Shown here: positions 8,985 to 16,208 of the stretch, piece after piece
Layout of the letters: each line of letters opens with the position of its first letter
Numbering within the stretch: position 1 is the first letter of the stretch
Source: JBDRED01 sp043820025 [NCBI: Elusimicrobiota bacterium]
GTDB lineage: Bacteria > RUG730 > JBDRED01
Direction: 5' to 3'
DNA length: 28,350 nt
NCBI GenBank assembly: GCA_043820025.1
Contig: JBDRED010000046.1
Location: 1-28,350 of the forward strand
Program-made: the position numbers and the translations under genes
Notes under the pieces: generated by a model
Seen by the model: the letters and a program-made list of their open reading frames with translations, nothing else
Databases searched by the model: none
What the model was told of the DNA's origin: nothing

Positions 8985-9455
8985 ATGAATAATTTAATTA
9001 AACTTATTTTATCTGTATTATTATGTCAGGGAGCAGGAGTGGTAGGCGGGTTTATTACAGCAAAGACAGTTAAAACTTGGTATGTAACTTTAAATAAGCC
9101 GTCATTTAATCCGCCTGACTGGGTTTTTGGGCCTGTATGGACATTTCTTTATTTATGTATGGGCGTGTCATTGTATTTGGTGTGGAAAGAATCGGATAAT
9201 AATGTCATCAATAAAGCAGTAATAGTCTTTTTAATTCAGCTTGTTCTTAATTCCCTATGGTCAATATTATTTTTTGGTGTGCGGTCTCCTTTCCTTGCGC
9301 TGATAGATATTATTTTTCTTCTTATTGGAATCGCGCTTTGCATAATACTATTTTATAATATCTCAAAACTTGCAGGTTATTTAATGATGCCCTATTTTTT
9401 ATGGGTATGCTTTGCAGCAGTATTAAACACCTCATTGTGGCTCATGAATAAATAG
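8985..9455 (+). CDS. tspO: TspO/MBR family tryptophan-rich membrane protein
   Basis: 156 residues with five predicted helices, the standard TspO length. Characteristic motifs are WYVTLNKPSFNPPDWVFGPVW (residues about 32-52; the KPSFNPP..VFGPVWT block is the family signature) and the second-helix YLCMGVSLYLVW, followed by NSLWSILFFG. TspO proteins bind porphyrins and other hydrophobic ligands and take part in stress-linked tetrapyrrole or lipid handling; the physiological role in this organism is not known. A GAGGTG Shine-Dalgarno precedes the ATG. It follows the barrel by 72 bases. Mitochondrial and proteobacterial TspO sit in outer membranes, so a link with a barrel neighbour is possible but unproven. 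Confidence 0.92.
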   Translation: MNNLIKLILSVLLCQGAGVVGGFITAKTVKTWYVTLNKPSFNPPDWVFGPVWTFLYLCMGVSLYLVWKESDNNVINKAVIVFLIQLVLNSLWSILFFGVRSPFLALIDIIFLLIGIALCIILFYNISKLAGYLMMPYFLWVCFAAVLNTSLWLMNK

Positions 9456-9515
9456 GAGTAAAATTAACAAACGAAAATTTTGCGGTAAAGATGAAAATCC
9501 CACATATGAAAATTA

Positions 9516-9629
9516 ATGATAGAGTATCTTAATAATAAACGAATAAAAAGGGTTATAGAAGATAATTTTGAGACGATATTTAAGAATATGGATCCTTTAA
9601 AACATGCTTTTATAAAAACTGCGGCATAA
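9516..9629 (+). CDS. Possible 37-residue ORF, unrecognised
   Basis: Within the gap between tspO and the next gene there is one small frame, beginning MIEYLNNKRIKR and ending AFIKTAA. Its charged/hydrophobic pattern looks like a helical protein segment, but no Shine-Dalgarno stands before the ATG and an in-frame stop lies three codons upstream. It may be a genuine small protein, the tail of a decayed gene, or chance. The rest of 9456-9714 holds nothing I recognise. Confidence 0.2.
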   Translation: MIEYLNNKRIKRVIEDNFETIFKNMDPLKHAFIKTAA

Positions 9630-9714
9630 TTATCAATGTTGTTAATCTTGACTTTTCGGTATACATAGGTTTTACTGTAATAGTGCGTAGAATGAATGAA
9701 AAGGAGGGAAAATA

Positions 9715-10023
9715 ATGTCAGAGGAATTAGAGATAAAACTTGGTGTTGCGCGTTGGGGATTGTTTCTACTTTGGATCGGCCTTGCGTTTCTATTTCAATT
9801 CTCTTCAAATGTTACTTGGTTAGGTATTGGAGCTATTCTGTTAATTCTCCAGGGTATTAGGAAACTGCAAAAGTTAAAGGTTGAAATTTTTTGGGTTATA
9901 CTCGGTTCTATACTATTCCTTACAAATTTGTTTGACACATCTAGTATAAGCGCGCCGATTATACCGATTATTCTTGTTGCTGCAGGTATATATTTTGTGT
10001 TTTCAGCTTTAAGGAAAAAATAG
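9715..10023 (+). CDS. Small four-helix membrane protein, unknown function
   Basis: 102 residues with a short charged N-terminus (SEELEIKLGVARWG) and four hydrophobic segments at about 13-28, 33-48, 58-72 and 81-97, ending in a basic tail (LRKK). The layout resembles the LiaI/LiaF-like transmembrane domain found in small envelope-stress proteins, but no diagnostic residues allow a firm family call. A strong Shine-Dalgarno (AAGGAGGG) lies seven bases before the ATG, so it is surely translated. A hairpin terminator follows 13 bases after the stop, so it probably forms its own short transcript. Confidence 0.7.
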   Translation: MSEELEIKLGVARWGLFLLWIGLAFLFQFSSNVTWLGIGAILLILQGIRKLQKLKVEIFWVILGSILFLTNLFDTSSISAPIIPIILVAAGIYFVFSALRKK

Positions 10024-10035
10024 GACAGATTATTT

Positions 10036-10066
10036 AGGGACGTTTATAGAAGTATGAACGTCCCTT
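10036..10066 (+). terminator. Hairpin terminator after the small membrane protein
   Basis: AGGGACGTT (10036-10044) pairs with AACGTCCCT (10057-10065), nine base pairs, extendable by three weaker pairs to a six-base loop. Only a short T run follows, so efficiency is uncertain. The stem reads the same on both strands and could also serve transcripts arriving from the right. Confidence 0.6.
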
Positions 10067-10138
10067 TCAATTAACCGATCAGTTAGTCTCAGCCACTCAA
10101 GATAAAGTTTTTTAATATTTGTTTCAAGCACGATCTTA

Positions 10139-10324
10139 TTAAGCCTGTGGCTGAATAAGGTGTTTACGCAGTGTGGAGATTCTTACAAAATCAAGGTCAA
10201 TGTTTGGTAATTCTTCCTAACGGATGTTGAACCAGGATAGAATGCCGCCGATTATCACGGTAACTACTACAAGATTTGTTAAGAGGTGTCTATGCGTGAA
10301 GTATCTGATTAATTGTTCTATCAT
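10139..10324 (-). pseudogene. Decayed N-terminus of an RND (AcrB-type) efflux transporter
   Basis: Reading leftwards from an ATG at 10324 (with AAAGGAT Shine-Dalgarno) gives MIEQLIRYFTHRHLLTNL, then GGILSWFNIR and a TAG stop at 10219-10217. The same frame continues EELPNIDLDFVRIST before losing resemblance. This matches the first about 50 residues of RND pumps (LLTNL, GG..SW..I, then KEE.PNID...V.I), with the usual lysine codon after I-R changed to a stop. The remaining about 1000 residues are missing. The gap 10024-10383 otherwise contains a second open frame on the minus strand (10182-10030, including LNKIVLETNIKKLYLEWLRL) that I cannot assign. It is a relic, lying 60 bases after the beta-CASP gene on the same strand. 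Confidence 0.75.
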
Positions 10325-10383
10325 ATATATCCTTTCAATAATATTTTTCTGCTAATATATGAGACGTAAAAGCGAACAGTTTG

Positions 10384-11778
10384 TTACAGTGTTACAGTTT
10401 CATTTTTTGCCGGTATAGACGCGTTAATGCCTTGTTCTTTTAAGGATTCTTCAAAAATCTTGGATTGTTCTATTTCACCATGCACGATAAAAACCTTTTT
10501 TACCTTGTGGCCGCAGCCTTTTACAAAATCCAGAAGGCCGTTTTTATCAGCATGCGAACTAAATGCGTTAAGCGTTACAACCTCAGCTTTTAAATCAACC
10601 GGCTGGCCGAATATTTTTACAGTTTTTTCTCTTTCGACAATTCTTCTGCCAAGCGTGTTTTTTGCCATGAATCCTGCAATGATTACTGTGTTTTTAGGAC
10701 TGCCGATATTATTTTTTAAATGGTGAAGTATTCTGCCGTTTTCGCACATGCCTGAAGCGGATATTATTATCATAGGCCCGTCTTCAAAGGAAAGCCTTTT
10801 TGAGTCATTTACATCTGATATGTATGTAATATTATCATAACCAAGAGGATCCTCTTCTCTTTTGAAAGCTTCTTTAGTTATTTCGTCAAAATATTCCCAA
10901 TTCTGCCTGAACACATTTGTAAGGTTCACTGTAAGAGGGCTGTCAACATAAATAGGCAGTTTTTTAACCTTGCCTCTTTTTATTAATTCGCTAATAAAAT
11001 AAACAAGAAGCTGAGCTCTTTCAAGAGCGAATGATGGAATAATGATCTTGCCTCCGCGAGCTACTGTGCTGTTTATAGCTGACGCTAATTCATCTTCCGC
11101 GGCTTCAATCGTGTCATGCGTTCTTGCGCCGTATGTGCTTTCAATAATTAAATAATCTACATCCTTTGGAATTTCAGGATCTCTGATTAATGGCATCTTT
11201 GGCCTGCCAAGGTCAACAGCATAAGCAATGCGTGTGTTTTTATCTCCGGTCTTTATGTCGAGGACAGGTATAGATGATCCCAAAATATGGCCTGCGTCAA
11301 AAAATGTTACATCAATATTGTCTGTTATTCTCTGTCTCCTATGGTATTCAACAGGCATAAAATATGGAAGAGTGTTAATAGCGTCGTTGACTGTGTATAG
11401 AGGCATCCTGGGAGGAAGATCTCTTTTTAAATTTATTTTGTTAACATATTTTACATCTTCTTCTTGAACATGACCGCTGTCAGGAAGCATGTAATCACAG
11501 AGTTTTTGCGTTGGAATTGTAGAATAAATATTTGATCTGAAACCCTTATTAACCAGCGTAGGGAGATTGCCGCAATGGTCAACATGAGCGTGAGATAATA
11601 TTACGGCGTTGATTTCTTTAGGATTAAAATTAAAGTTTGAATTAACTTCAAAAGCCTCATCTCTTCTGCCGTGGTACAGTCCGCAGTCTATTAGAATCTT
11701 TGAGCCATTAACTGATATGAGATGCATAGACCCTGTTACAGTCTGCGCTCCTCCAAGGAATTGAATTGAAATTGGCAT
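10384..11778 (-). CDS. Beta-CASP metallo-beta-lactamase RNase (CPSF/YSH1-like)
   Basis: 464 residues, full length for prokaryotic beta-CASP proteins. Metallo-beta-lactamase motif 2 is intact (SHAHVDHCG, H63-x-H65-x-D67-H68). Other signatures are LGSSIPVLDI, the VDLGRPKMPLIRDP and LIIESTYGARTH stretches, SFALERAQLL in the CASP domain, IIISASGMCENGRI, and the C-terminal FSSHADKNGLLDFV. Enzymes of this kind cut or degrade RNA with two zinc ions in the cytoplasm. A strong GGAGGG Shine-Dalgarno precedes the ATG. The gene is divergent from the antiporter; the shared 266-base gap contains a dispersed repeat. No KH domain is present, unlike archaeal aCPSF1. RNA substrate is unknown. Confidence 0.92.
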   Translation of the reverse strand: MPISIQFLGGAQTVTGSMHLISVNGSKILIDCGLYHGRRDEAFEVNSNFNFNPKEINAVILSHAHVDHCGNLPTLVNKGFRSNIYSTIPTQKLCDYMLPDSGHVQEEDVKYVNKINLKRDLPPRMPLYTVNDAINTLPYFMPVEYHRRQRITDNIDVTFFDAGHILGSSIPVLDIKTGDKNTRIAYAVDLGRPKMPLIRDPEIPKDVDYLIIESTYGARTHDTIEAAEDELASAINSTVARGGKIIIPSFALERAQLLVYFISELIKRGKVKKLPIYVDSPLTVNLTNVFRQNWEYFDEITKEAFKREEDPLGYDNITYISDVNDSKRLSFEDGPMIIISASGMCENGRILHHLKNNIGSPKNTVIIAGFMAKNTLGRRIVEREKTVKIFGQPVDLKAEVVTLNAFSSHADKNGLLDFVKGCGHKVKKVFIVHGEIEQSKIFEESLKEQGINASIPAKNETVTL

Positions 11779-11890
11779 TGTTCCCTCCGGTTGAAAAATT
11801 TAATATATTTTACATTACATATGCGCTGACTGCAATAATTAAGTTAGCCGGAATTTAATAGGACATTATCACTTTGCCGCTGCATTTTTA

Positions 11891-11943
11891 ATTTTTAACT
11901 GTCAATTTTTAACTGTCAAGGCAAAGCGAAAATGTTAATTTTT
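11891..11943. repeat. Short tandem repeat plus second copy of the 30-bp dispersed repeat
   Basis: Two 14-base units ATTTTTAACTGTCA stand head to tail at 11891-11904 and 11905-11918. They run into 11914-11943, the exact reverse complement of 111-140. The element lies in the divergent gap (11779-12044) between the RNase and antiporter genes. I see no confident promoter in that gap. Confidence 0.75.
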
Positions 11944-12044
11944 AACTATACAAAATCAGCATTTAGCGGTAAAATATACAAACTCATCATAACATGTCAC
12001 ATATGTCATGCATATAAATCAAAAAATATAGGAGATTAGCATCA

Positions 12045-13727
12045 ATGATAGAATTGCTATCAAAAATTATTTCTAATATTTCAGTGCCGCAATTAAGTAT
12101 ATTATTCCTTTTAGGTTTGGTGTTGGTATTAGGCACGCTTGGAGGGCATTTTTTTCATAAGATTAAGATTCCTCAAGTTGTGGGATATATCTTTGTCGGA
12201 TTGATTATTGGAGAAACCGGATTTAAAATAGTTGATAAAGAACTAATAAATTTGATAGAGCCTTTAAATTATTTTGCGCTTGGGCTTATAGGTTTCATGA
12301 TAGGAAGTGAGCTTAAAAAAGAAACATTAATTAAATATGGCAGGCAATTTACAATTATTCTATTGGGAGAAGGGTTGGCTGCTTTCTTATTCGTCTCTGT
12401 GTTAGTGGGTGTTTTTGGATATTTTTACCTGCATGATGTAAATACTACGCTTGCGCTGGCTCTTATGCTTGGCGCCATTGCGTCAGCTACAGCGCCTGCG
12501 GCTACTACAGATGTTCTCTGGGAATACAAGAGTAAAGGCCCGCTGACAACTACAGTATTGGGTATTGTGGCTCTTGATGACGGATTAGCGTTAATTCTTT
12601 TTGCTATAACAGCGAGCATTGCGTCAGCGCTATTGGGTTATGGCAGTTCAGTTTTAACTATCCTGCATCCTATTTATGAAATATGCACTGCAATTGCCGT
12701 GGGAGTTGTTTCAGGTTATATTTTAAGTAAAATTGTAAAAGCGCATAATGAAGAAGACAGAATACTTGCGCTTGCATTAGGCACAGTTCTGCTTATTCTT
12801 GGAATATCAATTATTATTAAGGTAGATATTATTTTAACATCAATGTCCTTAGGCGTAATGCTGGTTAATTATGCTCCGAGAAAAAGCAAGGAAATATTTA
12901 AATTAGTAGGCAAGTTTACTCCTCCAATTTATGTTATGTTTTTTGTATTGTTTGGCGCAAAGCTGGAGTTTAGCCATGTAACATTAATTGTAATAATAAT
13001 AGCTATGCTATATCTTTTTGGGAGGACAGCGGGAAAAATGTTTGGCGCATATTTTGGCGCTTATATTTCAGGGGCGTCAGAATCTATTAAAAAATATCTG
13101 CCATTTTGTTTGTTCAGCCAGGCGGGCGTAGCTATAGGTTTATCGCTAATGGTAGGGCATCGTTTTCCCGGAGAAATTGGTAATCAGGTTGTGATTGTAA
13201 TTACTGTGACTACATTTATAGTTCAATTAATTGGCCCGATGTTTGTTAAGTACGCTATTCAGAAAGCTAATGAAGCAGGGTTGAATATCACTGAAGAGGA
13301 CCTTATAAAAAAAAGCAAGGCTAAAGATATAATGGACCAAAATGCGCCTCTGATTTTACAGAATATGACGTTAATGGAAGTGTTAAAGATATTTAGCGAG
13401 CATGACTATCTCTACTATCCCGTGATAAAGAAGGATAAAGTGCTGGTCGGTATTATTTCAATAAGCAGTATCAGGCATACTTTTGGCACCACGGGCCTGG
13501 ATAATGTTATACTTGCCCATGATCTTATGCAAAAGGTTGTTGTTACATGCGCGCCGGAGACGTCAATGCTTGATGTTAAGGAGTCATTAAGGGATTATAA
13601 GGTTGATTGTATGCCGGTTGTTTCAGAGAATAAAGAGTATAAGGGAATGATCGAGGATAGGGCAATATCAAGGCTTGTATCTAAACGTATGATGGAGCTC
13701 CAGTCTAAAATCGATGCATTAGGGTGA
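12045..13727 (+). CDS. CPA-family cation:proton antiporter with C-terminal CBS pair
   Basis: 560 residues: about 12 membrane helices (1-405), then two CBS domains (about 426-485, starting KAKDIMDQNAPL, and about 490-550, starting AHDLMQKVVVT). Transport-core motifs are GLIGFMIGSELK, the discontinuous-helix ASATAPAATTDVL, and the paired acidic residues in ALDDGLALILF expected of sodium/potassium-proton exchangers. CBS domains usually bind adenine nucleotides and gate transport by energy state; whether that holds here is inference. The start has a GGAG Shine-Dalgarno. It ends nine bases before the cmoA ATG, so it shares a transcript with two tRNA-modification genes, an uncommon pairing. Exchanged ion not determinable. 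Confidence 0.9.
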   Translation: MIELLSKIISNISVPQLSILFLLGLVLVLGTLGGHFFHKIKIPQVVGYIFVGLIIGETGFKIVDKELINLIEPLNYFALGLIGFMIGSELKKETLIKYGRQFTIILLGEGLAAFLFVSVLVGVFGYFYLHDVNTTLALALMLGAIASATAPAATTDVLWEYKSKGPLTTTVLGIVALDDGLALILFAITASIASALLGYGSSVLTILHPIYEICTAIAVGVVSGYILSKIVKAHNEEDRILALALGTVLLILGISIIIKVDIILTSMSLGVMLVNYAPRKSKEIFKLVGKFTPPIYVMFFVLFGAKLEFSHVTLIVIIIAMLYLFGRTAGKMFGAYFGAYISGASESIKKYLPFCLFSQAGVAIGLSLMVGHRFPGEIGNQVVIVITVTTFIVQLIGPMFVKYAIQKANEAGLNITEEDLIKKSKAKDIMDQNAPLILQNMTLMEVLKIFSEHDYLYYPVIKKDKVLVGIISISSIRHTFGTTGLDNVILAHDLMQKVVVTCAPETSMLDVKESLRDYKVDCMPVVSENKEYKGMIEDRAISRLVSKRMMELQSKIDALG

Positions 13728-13735
13728 TAATTTTT

Positions 13736-14464
13736 ATGAGCAGCAGAGATGATATTTATAAACAAGAATTAGAAAATATTTCAGGTTTTGTTTTTAACAA
13801 AAAGGTTGCAAATGTTTTTCCGGACATGCTGAAGCGTTCAATACCGGGGTATGAGGCTATTGTTAATGTGATTGGAGTTTTGGCAGGCGAATATGCCCGG
13901 CCTCAGACTAATATTTATGATCTGGGCTGTTCATTAGGGGCGTGCGCTCTATCAATGCAAAAGTATATTGACAAAAAGGGATGCAAAATAATCGCTGTTG
14001 ATAATTCTGAGGATATGATAAAACGATGCAAAGAAATTTTAAAATCAGTTAGTTTAAATATTCCTATTGAAGTTATTTTAGGAGATATTGCGGATGTTGA
14101 TATTACGAATGCTTCAGTAATTGCTATGAATTTTGTTCTTCAGTTTTTTAATCCTGAGAGGAGGGAACAGCTCCTAAGAAAAATCTATAACGGAATGAAA
14201 GAAGATTCAGTTTTTATTCTTTCAGAAAAGATAGCTGGGGCTGATAAAACACAGGATGACGCGTATAATAAAATGCAGTATTTATTCAAGAGGCAGAATG
14301 GTTATTCTGACCTTGAAATAAGCCAGAAAAGAACAGCTCTAGAGAATATTCTAATTAGTGATACTTTGGAGATGCACATTAAACGTTTAAAGGAAGCAGG
14401 ATTTAAAGACGTAAATGTCTGGTTTCAATGTTTTAATTTCGTTTCTATGGTAGCGATTAAATGA
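13736..14464 (+). CDS. cmoA: Carboxy-S-adenosyl-L-methionine synthase CmoA
   Basis: 242 residues. CmoA makes carboxy-SAM from SAM and prephenate, the carboxymethyl donor for wobble uridine-34 in tRNAs. The protein follows E. coli CmoA almost along its length: start MSSRDDIY (E. coli MSHRDTLF), VFPDMLKRSIPGYEAI, the SAM motif YDLGCSLGACALS, IIAVDNSEDMI, NFVLQFF, KRQNGYSDLEISQKR and the closing WFQCFNF. I place the start at 13736 because this matches the E. coli N-terminus; an upstream in-frame GTG (13724) overlaps the antiporter stop. The stop overlaps the cmoB start (ATGA), as expected for partners in one pathway. Confidence 0.96.
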   Translation: MSSRDDIYKQELENISGFVFNKKVANVFPDMLKRSIPGYEAIVNVIGVLAGEYARPQTNIYDLGCSLGACALSMQKYIDKKGCKIIAVDNSEDMIKRCKEILKSVSLNIPIEVILGDIADVDITNASVIAMNFVLQFFNPERREQLLRKIYNGMKEDSVFILSEKIAGADKTQDDAYNKMQYLFKRQNGYSDLEISQKRTALENILISDTLEMHIKRLKEAGFKDVNVWFQCFNFVSMVAIK

Positions 14465-15432
14465 TTAATTATTCTGAAGCATATCAAGAAATCAAGAAAA
14501 GCGGTTTAGCCCGGTGGATAGATATTTTAACTGAAAAAACTAATTATGCATTCAAATCCGGAAGATATGGAGACATACCTAAATGGCAGAAAGCGTACGA
14601 TGCTCTTCCTAACGTTGAGCCTGCGGAAATACATTTAAATAATTCTGTAATACAAATAGGCACTCAAGATGATATTTCTGCTGAAAACATGAATAAATTG
14701 GAGCAGTGTTTAAAGGAATTTCATCCATGGCGAAAGGGGCCGTTTAATATTTTTGGTATACATGTTGATACAGAGTGGAGGTCTGACTTTAAATGGGATA
14801 GATTTAATGATCATATTACTACGCTAAAAGATAAAGTGGTGCTTGATATAGGCTGCGGGTCAGGATATCATACACTTAGAATGCTCGGAGCCGGCGCAAA
14901 ATTGGCTATTGGAATTGAGCCGAATATTGGTTATGTCTATCAGTTTTATTCTCTTCAAAAATATATTAATGATCACAAAGCGTGTGTTCTTCCTATCAAA
15001 ACAAATGACCTTACGGAAAATATGGAATGCTTTGATACTGTATTTTCCATGGGAATATTATATCACAGAAAAAATCCAATAAAACATTTGCTTAGCTGTT
15101 ATTCATTTTTAAAAAAAGGAGGAGAGCTGGTTTTAGAAACCATTGTGAGTGATGGAGATGAAAATACGGCGCTCGTTCCTGAGGATAGATATGCTAAGAT
15201 GAGAAATGTTTGGTTTATTCCATCATGCGGCATGCTTGAAATTTGGCTAAAGAAAATAGGATTTAAAGAAATAAAATGCGTGAATGTTAGCGAGACTACC
15301 GGTGATGAACAGCGCACTACAGAGTGGATGAGATTCCAGTCATTGTCTGACTATATTGACAAGAATGATCCGACAAAGACTGTCGAAGGCTACCCTATCC
15401 CAAAACGAGCTGTATTTATCGCAAAAAAGTAA
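14461..15432 (+). CDS. cmoB: tRNA U34 carboxymethyltransferase CmoB
   Basis: 323 residues, the normal CmoB length. It transfers the carboxymethyl group from carboxy-SAM to 5-hydroxyuridine-34, giving cmo5U and widening wobble decoding. Diagnostic stretches: HPWRKGPFNIFGIHVDTEWR, KWDRFNDH, the Rossmann motif LDIGCGSGYHTLRMLGAGA, FDTVFSMGILYHRKNP, LVLETIVSDGDENTALVPEDR and the end DPTKTVEGYPIPKRAVFIAKK. The hydroxylation step needs other enzymes (for example TrhO or TrhP) not seen in this window. The TAA stop (15430-15432) lies inside the left arm of a perfect palindromic repeat, so the insertion may have set the exact C-terminus. Confidence 0.96.
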   Translation: MINYSEAYQEIKKSGLARWIDILTEKTNYAFKSGRYGDIPKWQKAYDALPNVEPAEIHLNNSVIQIGTQDDISAENMNKLEQCLKEFHPWRKGPFNIFGIHVDTEWRSDFKWDRFNDHITTLKDKVVLDIGCGSGYHTLRMLGAGAKLAIGIEPNIGYVYQFYSLQKYINDHKACVLPIKTNDLTENMECFDTVFSMGILYHRKNPIKHLLSCYSFLKKGGELVLETIVSDGDENTALVPEDRYAKMRNVWFIPSCGMLEIWLKKIGFKEIKCVNVSETTGDEQRTTEWMRFQSLSDYIDKNDPTKTVEGYPIPKRAVFIAKK

Positions 15433-15511
15433 CCGAACTGAGGGACAGACCCCAAAATTCGGTTACTTTTGAGTAACCGAATTTTGGGGTCTGTCCCTCA
15501 GTTCGGTTACT
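15428..15511. repeat. Perfect 40-bp inverted repeat (nested palindrome)
   Basis: Arms 15428-15467 and 15472-15511 are exact reverse complements with a four-base loop (TTTG). Each arm is itself bounded by AGTAACCGAA and TTCGGTTACT, so it can fold as two small hairpins or one long one. The core contains GGGACAGACCCC. It resembles REP/RAYT-type mobile palindromes; no transposase is nearby. It probably also acts as the 3' hairpin of the antiporter-cmoAB message, although no T run follows. Confidence 0.9.
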
Positions 15512-15553
15512 GCTGATAAAGCGCAAAATTTACTATCTAAAAGCCTCTCTAAA

Positions 15554-15562
15554 TGATATAAT
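15554..15562 (+). promoter_or_regulatory. Extended -10 promoter for crcB
   Basis: TGATATAAT (15554-15562) is an extended -10 element with a perfect TATAAT. No good -35 is present, as is common for extended -10 promoters. The predicted leader before the ATG at 15595 is only about 25 bases, too short for a fluoride riboswitch. Confidence 0.5.
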
Positions 15563-15594
15563 TAAATAATATTTAAATTCTACGGAGATCAGGT

Positions 15595-15972
15595 ATGAAA
15601 AAAGTATTATTTGTTGGTATTGGCGGGTTTATGGGGTCATCCCTTAGGTATGTTATTACTGCAAAGATACATAATATGATGTCAAAACCATGGTTTCCAT
15701 ATGGAACACTATTTGTAAATATTGCAGGGTGTTTTGTACTGGGTCTTCTCAATGGTATCTTTGAGGTTAAACATATATTTGGGCACGAAATGCGTTTGCT
15801 GATTCTTGTTGGTGTGCTTGGAGGTTTTACTACATTTTCAACCTTTGGATATGAAAGCCTCACTCTTTTCCGTGAAGGACAGATGATGGGTATGGCAATT
15901 AATATTGGTCTTCATATACTCCTGGGACTAAGCGCAGCGTATTTCGGATATAGGCTGGCATTTATTTTCTAA
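15595..15972 (+). CDS. crcB: CrcB/Fluc fluoride ion channel
   Basis: 125 residues with four membrane helices, standard for CrcB (Fluc), which works as an inverted dimer to let toxic fluoride leave the cytoplasm. Signature segments in order: GGFMGSSLRYVI (7-20), PYGTLFVNIAGCFVLG (about 38-53), and GVLGGFTTFSTFGYES (about 79-95), containing the polar track residues that line the channel. The Shine-Dalgarno GGAG lies before the ATG. A single copy is present, so it should form a homodimer unless another copy exists elsewhere. Unlike many crcB genes it shows no fluoride riboswitch. Confidence 0.95.
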   Translation: MKKVLFVGIGGFMGSSLRYVITAKIHNMMSKPWFPYGTLFVNIAGCFVLGLLNGIFEVKHIFGHEMRLLILVGVLGGFTTFSTFGYESLTLFREGQMMGMAINIGLHILLGLSAAYFGYRLAFIF

Positions 15973-16100
15973 CTATTATTGACTGGAAATATATTACAAA
16001 GAGTTTTTTCTAGACATTTTACTCTTCTATTATTAATATAATCATTCATAAACAAAGAAGTTTTTTTAAAAATCAAAAATCGTTTAAACTTTCTCTTTCT

Positions 16101-16179
16101 GTTATCCTGAGCGGAGCGAAGGATCTTCGAGAGAGGAAGCACTAGCGTAGATCCTTCGAGCAGTAGCTTTTAGGATGAC
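16101..16179. repeat. Imperfect palindromic dispersed repeat, copy 1
   Basis: Outer arms GTTATCCTGAG (16101-) and AGGATGAC (16172-16179) pair with one wobble. Inner arms CGAAGGATCT (16117-16126) and AGATCCTTCG (16149-16158) pair perfectly. The same architecture recurs at 17444-17525. It lies between crcB and the phosphofructokinase gene; nothing else is recognisable in 15973-16208 apart from the GGAGG before the kinase. Confidence 0.8.
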
Positions 16180-16208
16180 AGCGGGAGCGGTTTTATTAGG
16201 AGGGAAAT

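Noticed and set aside
15512-15594. Possible fluoride riboswitch before crcB (GCTGAT seen at 15512-15517).
   Set aside because: The rest of the fluoride riboswitch consensus (GG-rich stem, pseudoknot partner, CTACC-like end) is absent, and the likely promoter at 15554-15562 leaves a leader of about 25 bases.
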